Positions 1 to 10,044 of a DNA stretch of 64,000 nt are shown here, in pieces. Positions within the stretch are counted from its first letter, which is position 1; every line of letters starts with the position of its first letter. Origin of the DNA: Basidiobolus meristosporus CBS 931.73 (Eukaryota; Basidiobolomycota; Basidiobolomycetes; Basidiobolales; Basidiobolaceae); contig MCFE01000090.1 in NCBI GenBank assembly GCA_002104905.1, positions 112,537-176,536 of the forward strand, given 5' to 3'. The position numbers and the translations under genes are program-made. The notes below the pieces were generated by a model that was not told the DNA's origin, made no database searches, and saw nothing but the letters and a program-made list of their open reading frames with translations.

Positions 1-1215
1 TGGCAGGTAGATGAAATGGAATCTCTGAGTGTACCAACTACCTATTAGGATGTGAAAGTTATCATCCTGAATAGCCTGACAGACAAGCTTCAGGGCCTTG
101 TATCAGCCCTAGAGTCCAGAACTGAAGATTTGACCTTAAATTATGCATATGGAAGGCTTCTGGATGAAGAATTAAAAAATCAAGCGCCAATAAGAAGGAA
201 GAAGAAAATGCTTCAATAAGCAATGATAACCAACAAAGGAGGTACCCAGGACCCTACAAAGGCAACAGCAACCTGTTTTGTAACTACTGCAAAAGCAAAG
301 GACACACATCAGACTAGTGTCTCAAAAAGAGAGATAACCAGCAAAAGAAGCCTGAATATGGAAATGCTGCAACAACTGACAATAGACCATTCATATCTGT
401 ACTAAATATGACCACAAACAAGGATTCTCAGATTTGGTATATTGACTGTGGAGCATCTCAACACTTTACACACCAAAAAGAACTTTTTACCCAATATCAA
501 GAAATTCCAATTAGGAAGGCTTTCATGGGTGACAATAGAACACTGATGCAGTGGGAGAAGGAACTATCCAAGTAAGCCTAAGAAGCAGTAAAGGAAGCCA
601 TACACAGACCTTTAAAGAAGTACTTTATGTACCAGAAATAGCCAAAAACCCACTATCTGTAAGCAAGGTCACAACAGAAGGACTCAGCTTCAGCATTGAC
701 AATTGTGGATGCAAGATCACTGATCAAAATGGTGCCCATATTGCTTTGGGTATCAGAGATCAGAATCTATACAAGTTGAATTATATGCCATTATGTTTGG
801 AGGCCAATATAAATAACTTAAATGAAGAAACACCAATGCTTGGGCACAGGAGATTTGGGCACATCAATTTTGATTATATGCGCAAAATGATCAAAGATCA
901 GCTAATTTCTGGAGTAAAAGTTCATCCCCCAGCTAATTTGGAGCACTGTGAAGCCTGCATATATGGGAAACAAGCCAGACAACTGTTCAAGAGCTCTGGG
1001 TTAATCAATGCTAAGAGAAAATTTGATATAATTCTCTCAGACCTGTGTGGACCTATGCAAAATTTATCCCTAGGTGGGATGAAGTATTAAGTCACTTTTA
1101 TTGATAATTATACAAGATACATATGAGTCTACTTCATGGTGAGAAAGGAAGAAGCTCTGTCTAAGTTCAGGGAGCTTAAAGCCATGGTGGAGAGAGAAAC
1201 TGGTGAAAAAATCAA
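1..1215 (+). mobile_element. Ty1/copia retrotransposon, 5' part of an older split copy (gag to integrase start)
   Basis: Degraded copia coding sequence that enters the window already in gag. The gag stretch (1-219) is interrupted by a stop near 45; a CCHC zinc-knuckle region with frame breaks follows, and 551-1090 encodes the end of the protease plus a GAG-pre-integrase domain (His-rich HRRFGH and CEAC..GK zinc-binding pattern). A stop at 1090 and further frame breaks end it. It stops at 1215 in the integrase sequence that ends GEKIK. The fragment starting at 6094 resumes about 23 bp further along the same integrase, so the two look like halves of one element split by the copy between them. 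Non-functional. Confidence 0.85.
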
Positions 1216-2266
1216 ATTGCTAATTCAATGCTCAAGAGCAAAAACAGCAAAGAATGCCTGGAAGGCATTAGAAGATGCCTGCTAATCATGTGCAGCTGCT
1301 AAGAAAATGTATCTGAGACAAAATTCTTACTACAAAGATGCTGCCAGGAGAAGAAATGAAAAATCTAATTAACAGAATTACCCTGCTGGTAGATGAGATG
1401 GAATCTGTGGGTGTACCAACTACTGATGAGGATGTGATAGTTACCATCCTGAATAGCCTGACAGACAAGCTTCAGGGCCTTGTATCAGCCCTAGAGTCCA
1501 GAACTGAAGATTTGACCTTAAATTACACATATGGAAGGCTTCTGGATGAAGAATTAAAAAATCAAGCGCCAATAAGAAGGAAGAAGAAAATGCTTCAATA
1601 AGCAATGATAACCAACAAAGGATGTACCCAAGACCCTACAAAGGCAACAGCAACCTGTTTTGTAACTACTGCAAAAGCAAAGGACACACATCAGACCGTT
1701 GTCTCAAAAAGAAAGATAATCAGAAAAAGAAGCCTGAATATGGAAATGCTGCAACAACTGAAGATAGACTATTCATATCTGCACTAAATATGACCACAAA
1801 CAAGGATTCTCAGATGTGGTATATTGACTCTGGAGCATCTCAGCACTTTACACACCAAAAAGAACTTTTTACCCAATATCAAGAAATTCCAATTAAGAAG
1901 GCTTTCATGGGTGACAATAGAACACTTGATGCAGTGGGAGAAGGAACTATCCAAGTAAACCTTAGAAGCAGTGAAGGAAGCCATACACTGACCTTTAAAG
2001 AAGTACTCTATGTACCAGAAATAGCAAAGAACCTACTCTCTGTAAGCAAGGCCACAGCAGAAGGACTCAGTTTCAGCTTTGACAATTCTGGATGCAGGAT
2101 CACTGATCAAAATGGTGCTCATATTGCTTTGGGCATCAGAGATCAGAATCTATACAAGTTGACTTATATTCCATCATATCTGGAAGCCAATATAAGTAAC
2201 TTAAATGAAGAAACACCAATGCTTTGGCACAGGAGATTTGGGCACATCAATTTTGATTATTTGCGC

Positions 2267-3070
2267 TGTGGTAGGGTTAACATACCTCCCACAGACAAGT
2301 TTATTCATACAGTCATTGTGATATACTTAACCATATTTTATTTTATCAGTATTATCCCATTCTTCTTTTGCCCATATTATCAGTATTATCCCCATATGAT
2401 GTTTACCCTGATTAGTTATTAGCATTAGTTATCCCAGATGTTATTCAGCTTTGTGATCAGTATATGTATCTACATAAGGCAAGTACCCGCGTCAGTACCC
2501 ATGGCACATGACCTAGGTCTGTGTTACCATCCCTACCATTCCAATACCATATACGGTATTTCTATGTTGCACAGGTTTCAGACTACTGATTCCTGATTGG
2601 TTGAATGTGCTGTGCCTATTAGAATCTTCCAGGACATTCTTGGCATATTTTTAGCTCATAGTGATGTCATCAAGAATTCCACTGATACCTAGAATCTTCT
2701 AGAACCTTGTCATTAGTAATCACTTGGCAATCAGGAAAAGTAATTAAGGGAAAGCAATCCCTCATCAATAAATCATCCCTTCTATCAGTAACACTTCTCC
2801 CTTATTGATTAGCAGTTTATCACTGCACCTGCCTTCAACAGTACATCTCAGACCTGCCATCAAGGAGCTTTTCAGGGTAGTGCACAAGACACACAGAGGC
2901 CTTTGGAGACACTTGGAGCACCTAGGAAGCTAGAGAAGCAGGAGCTTTTACCATAGTGACATATTGACAAAGACACCAGCAGTTTAGACACAGAGGTTAT
3001 TGCACCCATCAGACACCTCACACACCTTGAGTTGTGTAGCTTCTCCCAGGAGTACCTCTACACCACCACA
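2267..3070 (+). repeat. Solo LTR (804 bp) of an unrelated LTR retrotransposon
   Basis: The inserted block starts TGTGGT and ends ACCACA, perfect terminal inverted repeats of the TG...CA type. It is flanked on both sides by GCGC (2263-2266 and 3071-3074). Removing the block and one GCGC restores the copia sequence exactly as in the other copy at 869-885. There is no internal coding region, so this is a solo LTR left by LTR-LTR recombination. It is longer than, and different from, the copia LTRs nearby. Confidence 0.9.
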
Positions 3071-3074
3071 GCGC

Positions 3075-5735
3075 AAAATGATCAAAGATCAGCTAATTTC
3101 TGGAGTGAGAATTGATCCCCCAGCTAATTTGGAGCACTGTGAAGCCTGAATATACGGGAAACAAGCCAGACAACTGTTCAAGAGCTCTGGGTTAATCAAA
3201 ACTAAGAAAAAATTAGATCTAATTCACTCAGATCTTTGTGGACCTATGCAATATTTATCCTTAGGCGGGATGAAGTATTTAATCACTTTTATTGTTGATT
3301 ATACAAGATACACATGGGTCTACTCTATGGAGAGAAAGGAAGAAGCTCTGTCTAAGCTCAGGGAGTTTAATGCCATGGTGGAGAGAGAAACTGGTGAAAA
3401 AATCAAGAAAATACACTCTGACAATGGTGGAGAATATACCTCAAAACTCTTCATCCACTTCTGCAAAATTCATGGGATAAAGCAAGAGACTACTGTACCA
3501 TACTCCCCACAGCAAAATGGAGTAGCAGAACAAGCTAACAGATCAATAATTGATATGGCAAGATCTATGATCCATGATCAAAAATTATCCTATGATTTTT
3601 GGGCGGAATCAGTTGCCACTGCTGTATACCTTAAAAATAGGAGTTATAACAGAATACTTTGTGATTCTACTCCATTTGAAGCATGGTATGGATACAGACC
3701 AAGTGCAGAACATCTAAGAATATTTGGGTGTACAGCATATGCCAAAAAACTGGCCGGAAATCAGTCAAAATTTGAGCCAAAAAGTGTAAAATGCATATTT
3801 TTGGGCTATTGCAATGAGAGTAAGGCATACAGACTCTACAAAACCAAAGCAAAGAAGCTGATTAAGTCCAGGGATGTGTTGCTTGATGAAAATTTAAAAT
3901 TTGACAAAAAATGACATCAGATGATGACAAAAATTTGATCTCAAGTCCACCAATTGTCAGGATTGAATCAGAGCAAAACAATGAAAATTTTTTCACTCCA
4001 GAGGACTCTACAACCATGGTTCAGCCAGAATTGGTGCCCAGGAATATCCCAGAAGTGACTGTTCCAGTATCAAATGCCCGGAGATCCAATTGGACAAGAA
4101 ATAGCCTAAATTACTATATCAACAATGGTACAAACTTAGCCTATGCCTATTCAGTCCATATTGATGAACCCCAGACTGTAAAAGAGGCCCTAAATAGCCC
4201 TCAGACAAAGTTTTGGAGATCTGCAATGACTGAGCAATATCAGGCCATGATGGAAAATCAAACTTGGGACTTAATCAAATTACCAATCAACTGAAAATCA
4301 ATTGGATGCAGATGGGTCTTCAAGACAAAATACAAGGCTGATGGTACAACTGAAAGATACAAAGCAAGACTTGTGGCCAAAGGATACTCTCAAGCAAAAG
4401 GACTTGACTATACTGAGACCTTTGCACCGGTAGCCAGGTTTAATTCCATCAGACTAATATTGGCTATTGCAGCCAAATATAAGTTTTTTATTCATCAAAT
4501 GGATGTAAAAACTGCATTTTTGAATGGAGAACTTGATGAGGACGTGTATATGAACCAGCCTGATGGGTTTGTTGACCAAGATAACCCAAATTTGGTCTGC
4601 AAGCTTAAAAAGTCACTATATGGTCTCAAACAATCACCAAGAGCCTGGAATTGCAAGATAGAATCTTATTTGGAATCTTTGAGTTTCAAAAGGAGTAATG
4701 CTGACTATAGTATATACTATAAGCCAGAGAGAGTAAATCTAGTTCTATTAGCTCTATATGTGGATGATATTATTATAGCCGCCTATAACCTAGAAACATT
4801 GGAAGAGACTAAATCCAACCTATCAAAGGAGCTCATGATGCCCAATCTAGGAGAACTCAGTTACTACTTAGGGATTAAGTTCTCCATAGACAGAAGTACC
4901 CAGACTATTACACTAAGCCAATTCAAGTACATTCAAGATATACTCAAGAAGTACCAAATAGAAGACTGTAAACTGGCAGCTACCCCAATGGAGACAAACC
5001 TTAACTTGGTCAAAACTCAACCAAATGAAGAGAGATTGATGCCATCTGAAAGCCCTGACTTTCCTTATCAATCTATGGCCGGCAGTCTGATGTATATCAT
5101 GCTTTGAACACGTCCATATATCTCATATTCAGTGGGAGTTGTCAGCCAACTTAATCAGAACTATGGATCTGATTATTGCAGCAGTTAAGCGGATTTTTAG
5201 ATACCTAAAAGGAGCTGCCAATATCTGCTTAAGATACACTTATAAGGATTCAGAGCAGGATCTTGTGGGATACTCTGATGCTGATTGGGGACAAAATTTA
5301 GAAGACATAAGATCCACCTCAGGATACACCTTTCTTTACTGTAAAGGAGCAATTTCATGGAATTCAAGAAAGCAACCAACTGTAGCACTTTCTACTACAG
5401 AGGCAGAGTATATGGCAGCCTGTGAAGCCACAAAAAAAGCAATGTGGTTAAGAAAACCCTTTACAGACTTAGGCCTATGTCAAAAAACACCTATTACTTT
5501 ATTTCAAGATAATCAAGGATGTATACAATTAGGTAGAAATCCAACTTTTCATTCTAGAACCAAGCACATAGATATTAGACATCATTTCATACATGAAGCT
5601 ATAGAGAATAACTTAGTAAGCTTAGTTTACTGTCCCACAGATGAAATGATTGCAGACATATTTACTAAACCATTAGCTAGAGACAACTTTGAATATCTTA
5701 TGTCAAAATTAGGACTAGTCAGTATGAACATTTAG
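3075..5735 (+). pseudogene. copia pol remnant: integrase, reverse transcriptase, RNase H
   Basis: Integrase core around 3230-3914 shows the D,D,E pattern: HSDLCGP, HSDNGGEY and PQQNGVAEQ. A linker segment (3911-4294) is in a second frame. The reverse transcriptase (4295-5107) has the copia motif YVDDIII near 4759 and KTAFLNGEL near 4508. RNase H (5139-5735) has SDADWG, STTEAEY and the closing RTKHIDIRHHF and ADIFTKPLA. At least two nonsense codons and two frame changes prevent one continuous product. The RT/RNase H frame break is also found in the second copy near 7700, so it predates the separation of the two copies. Confidence 0.88.
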
Positions 5736-5746
5736 CTGAGTGGGAG

Positions 5747-6093
5747 TGTTTTAAAAATTCTTATTCCCACCTAAATATTTGCCTAACTTAGTCACTTAGA
5801 TCATTACCCTCAAATCCTAGAGAATACTGACCAGATTCCTTGTTGGGATTTACTTGGAATATTTTCACCAAAATACCAGGTACCCAGAACATGAAAATAT
5901 GAAAGTTGTCCAATCAGCCCCAAACTTTGACACATGTTCTTGGGACCTTCCTTAACCTACTCTACGTGTTTGTAATACCAAGACCAGGTAAAAGTATAAA
6001 TACTACTTTTACATTCAATAAATCATTAAGTGAAAACCACAAAATCTACTTGTCCTCCCAATCACTTCCAATATCTCCAAGACTCTTACAACA
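5747..6093 (+). repeat. copia 3' LTR (347 bp)
   Basis: Follows the polypurine tract GAGTGGGAG. Starts TGTT and ends AACA (short inverted repeat). It contains a TATAAAT-like box and AATAAA signals (about 5995-6023). It matches the LTR at 8267-8598 along its length and, in reverse, the one at 9088-9419. Confidence 0.88.
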
Positions 6094-8598
6094 GAATATA
6101 CCTCAAAACTCTTCATCCACTTCTGCAAAATTCATGGGATAAAGTAAGAGACCACTGTACCATACTCTCCACAGCAAAATGGAGTAGCAGAATGTGCTAG
6201 CAGATCAATAACTGATATGGCAAGATCTATGATCCATGATCAAAAATTATCCTATGATATTTGGGTGAAATCAATTGCTATTGGTGTATATCTTAAAAAT
6301 AGGAGTTATAGGAGAATACTTTGTGATTCTACTCCATTTGAAGCATGGTATGGGTACAGACCAAGTACAGAGCATCTAAGAATATTTGGGTGTACAGCAT
6401 ATGCCAAGAAACTGCCCAGATATCAATCAAAATTTTCACAAAAAATGACATCAGATGATGACAAAAATCTGATCTCAAGTCCACCCATTGTCAGGATTAA
6501 ATCAGAGCAAGACAATGAAACTTTTTTTACTCCAGAGAACTCTACAACTGCTGTTCAGCCAGAATCAGTGCCCAGGAATATCCCAGAAGTGATCATTATA
6601 GTATCAAATGCCTGGAGAACAAATCACACAAGAAATAGCCCAAATTACTATATCAACAATGGTACAAACTTAGCCTATGCCTATTCAGTCCATATTGATG
6701 AGCCCCAGACTGTAAAAGAGGCCCTAAATAGCCCTCAAAGAAAGTTTTGGAGATCTGCAATGACTGAGCAATATCAGGCCCTGATGGAAAATCAAACTTG
6801 GGACTTAATCAAATTACCAATCAATTGGATGCAGATGGGTCTTCAAGACAAAATACAAGGCTGATGGTACAATTGAAAGATACAAAGCAAGACTTGTGGC
6901 CAAAGGATACTCTCAAACAAGAGGACTTGACTATACTGACACCTTTGCACTGGCAGCCAGGTTTAATTCCATCAGATTGATATTGGCTATTGCAGCCAAA
7001 TATAAGTTTTTATTCATCAAATGGATGTAAAACTGAATTTTTGAATGGAGAACTTGATGAGGATGCGTACATGGACCAGCCTGATGGTTTGGTTGACCAA
7101 GATAACCTCCATTTAGTCTGCAAGCTTAAAAAGTCACAATATGGTCTCAAGCAATCACTGAGAGCCTGGAGTTGCAAGACAGATTCTTATTTGGAATCTT
7201 TGAGTTTCAAAAGGAGTAATGCTGACTCTAGTATATACTATAAGCCAGAGAGAGCAAATCCAGTTCTATTAGCTCTATATGTGGATGATCTTATTATAGC
7301 CACCAATAACCTAGAAACATTGGAAGAGACTAAATCCAACCTATCAAGGGAGTTCATGATGCCCAATCTAGGAGAACTCAGTTACTACTTAGGGATTAAG
7401 TTCTCCATAGACAGAAGTACCCAGACTATTACCCTAAGCCAATCCAAGTATATTCAAGATATACTCAAGAAGTACCAAATAGAAGACTGTAAACTGGCAG
7501 CTACCCCAATGGAGACAAACCTTAACTTGGTCAAAACTCAACCAAATGAAGAGAGATTGATGCCCCCTGAGAGCCCTGACTTTCCTTATCAGTATATGGT
7601 CAGCAATCTGATCTATATCAAGCTTGGGACATGTCCAGATATCTCATATTCAGTGGGAGTTGTCAGCCAACTTAATCAGAACTATGGATCTGATCATGGC
7701 AGCAGTTAAGCGGATTTTTAGATACCTAAAAGGAGCTGCCAATATCTGCTTAAGATACACTTATAAGGATTCAGAACAGGATCTTGTGGGATACTCTGAT
7801 GCTGATTGGGGACAAAATTTAGAAGACATAAGATCCACCTCAGGATACACCTTTCTTTACTGTAAAGGAGTAATTTCACGGAATTCAAGAAAGCAACCAA
7901 CCATAGCACTTTCTACCACAGAGGCAGAGTACATGGCAGCCTTTGAAGCTATAAAAGAAGCAATGTGCTCAAAAAAGCTTTTATAGATTTAGGCCTATGT
8001 CAAAAAATACTTATTACTTTATTTCAACACAATCAAGGATGTATACAACCAGGTAGAAATCCAATATTTCATGCTAGAACTAAGCACACATATATTAGAC
8101 ATCATCTCATATGTGAAGCTATAGAGAATAACTTAGTTAGCTTAGTCTACTGTCCTACAGATGAAATGATTGCAGACATATTTACCAAACCATTAGCTAG
8201 AGACAAGTTTGAATATCTTAGGTCACAATTAGGACCAGTCAGTATGAGCATTTAGCTGAGTGGGAGTGTTATAAAGACTTGTGATTCCACCTAAATACTC
8301 ACCTAACTTAGTCACTTAGATCATTACCTTCAAATCCTCAAGAATACTGATCAAATTCCTTGTTGGGATTTACTTAGAATATTTACCCAGAACATGAAAA
8401 TTCTCAAAGTTGCCCAAACAGCCCCAGACTTTGCACACATGTTTTTGGGACCTCCCTTAACCTAATCTGTGTGTTTGTAATGCCAAGACAATGTAAAAGT
8501 ATAAATACTACTCTTACATTCAATAAATTATTAAGTGAAAACCACATAATCTACTTGTCCTCCCAATCACTTCCAATATCTCCAAGACTCTTACAACA
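6094..8598 (+). mobile_element. Ty1/copia retrotransposon, 3' part of the split older copy
   Basis: Starts abruptly in the integrase (EYTSKL...) next to the end of the inner copy's LTR. It continues through part of the integrase (6217-6864, with an internal deletion after the TAYAKKL segment), the reverse transcriptase (6990-7709, YVDDLII) and RNase H (7624-8255), then polypurine tract and LTR. Frame breaks lie near 6840, 7025, 7700 and 7980. Together with 1-1215 it covers one element with only a short stretch missing. Confidence 0.83.
8267..8598 (+). repeat. copia 3' LTR (332 bp)
   Basis: Begins TGTT after a GAGTGGGAG polypurine tract and ends ACAACA. It is homologous along its length to 5747-6093. 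Confidence 0.86.
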
Positions 8599-9087
8599 TA
8601 TGTAACATATCCACAACAGAAAACCCTCAGATTAAATCCAAGAAAAGAGCTTTGGAGAGATACTATCATACTTGAGGGCCATGTACTTAGTGACCAGCTT
8701 AATAAAGAATCTAGTATTGCTACAAACTTTGCAATGCTTTTAACTGCCAAAGACATCACAGATTGTGCAACTTCTCACCAACTTTTATCAGTTGAGTCAC
8801 AAGTCTTGCTTTTATCATAGAGCCAAGCACATTGCCACAAATTACCATTTTTTCAGAGTGGATATAGAGTATAAACAGGTTGGCCTTGCTTGTTGCCATA
8901 TTCTTGAAGTGATGGCAGATTTGCCTATAAAACACTATCAAAGTCAATTTGGATATCCTGAACCACTAATAGGATCAGTTAATACAAATAGAGTCAAGTG
9001 GAAGTGCTCTAAGGATTGAGCTTGAGCTGAGAAACTGCCACTAACTGAGACACTTCAGACATTATTATTAATTTTAACCCATGTTCT
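8599..9087 (+). pseudogene. Decayed copia RNase H C-terminus of another family, plus unassigned flank
   Basis: The frame 8765-9019 contains HRAKHIATNYHF followed about 20 residues later by MADLPIKHY. This spacing and composition match the end of copia RNase H (SKHIDIRYHF ... ADILTKPL), although the element differs from the adjoining family. No complete domain survives. The rest of the segment shows nothing I recognise. Confidence 0.45.
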
Positions 9088-9419
9088 TGTTTTAAGAGTT
9101 TTGGACATATTGGAAGTGATTGGGAGGACAAGTAGATTATGTGGTTTTCACTTAATGATTTATTGAATGTACAGGTAGTATTTATACTTTTACATGGTCT
9201 TGGCATAGCAAACACGTAGAATAGGTCAAGGAAGGTCCCAAGAACATGTGTGCAAAGTTTGGGGCTGTTTGGACAACTTTGAGAATTTTCATGTTCTGGG
9301 TAAATATTCTAAGTAAATCATGACAAAGAATTTGGTCAGTATTCTCTAGGATATGAAGGTAATGATCTAAGAGACTAAGTCAGGTGCATATTTAGGTGGA
9401 ATTCCGAATTTTTACAACA
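9088..9419 (-). repeat. Inverted solo copia LTR (332 bp)
   Basis: Reverse complement of the 8267-8598 LTR: starts TGTTTT and ends ACAACA on the + strand, with the conserved core (TTATTGAATGTA, GGTCTTGGCAT, CAAAGTTTGGGGCTG). No coding sequence is attached. Confidence 0.82.
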
Positions 9420-9930
9420 GTTCTTTGGTGGAATTCTTAAAGCCATCTAAAAGACCCTATACTTTGCACATATGCTCTTTGACACCCTGCAAGCACATCC
9501 TACATGCTCACTGTACCAAGACCTTGGATATTCATGAATATTACTGTTGTATGAGTTTTTGGAGATATTGGAAGTGATTTAGAGAACAAGGAGTTTATAT
9601 GCTTTTCACTTAATAAATCATTAAGTGAATAAGTAGTATTTATACTTTTCCATGGTTTTGGCAAAAAAACCACATAGGATATGTTTAGGAAGGTCCCAAG
9701 AGTTCGTGTACAAAGCTTGGGGCTGTTTGGACAACTTTGAGATATTTGATGTTTGGTGTACCTGATAATTTCGTGAAAATCTTCAAAGTAAACCCAACAA
9801 GGAATTTGGCGAGAGTTCCTCAAGACTTGTAGACAAAAGATACAACAGTCACTTACATTCAATAAATTAAAAAAGTGAAAAACACATAACAACTACCCAA
9901 TACCAGTCACGTTAAATACTCCAACGTTTA
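9420..9930 (+). repeat. Diverged + strand LTR fragment interrupted by an inverted LTR (9545-9847)
   Basis: 9420-9544 resembles the middle of the copia LTR in + orientation (CTTTGCACA...TACCAAGACC). Its continuation (TTACATTCAATAAATT...) resumes at about 9852. Between them, 9545-9847 starts TGTTGT and ends ACAACA and is an LTR in reverse orientation (303 bp). The nested arrangement gives a relative age: the + fragment is older. A clean target-site duplication is not visible. Confidence 0.6.
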
Positions 9931-10044
9931 TTGAGAACAACGAAGGCAAAACTAATGGAGCATAATGATATGACGATGAAGCTATCTCGCTACCGAGTAA
10001 GGGTCTAGGTGGTACCTAGTTGGTGGGATGTTTGAGGGGATGAG

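Larger units (their letters stand above)
1216..6093 (+). mobile_element. Ty1/copia retrotransposon, 5'-truncated inner copy with 3' LTR
   Basis: Begins inside gag at 1216 with no 5' LTR and runs through gag (UBN2-type), a CCHC knuckle (NYCKSKGH near 1660), protease (DSGAS near 1830), integrase, reverse transcriptase and RNase H to a polypurine tract (5741-5746) and 3' LTR (5747-6093). It is split by a solo LTR at 2267-3070. Breaks: frame change at about 3911, Trp-to-stop at 4292-4294, Gly-to-stop at 5105-5107, and a frame change near 5139. It is close in sequence to the flanking copia pieces, so one family dominates here. Non-autonomous as it stands. Confidence 0.88.
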
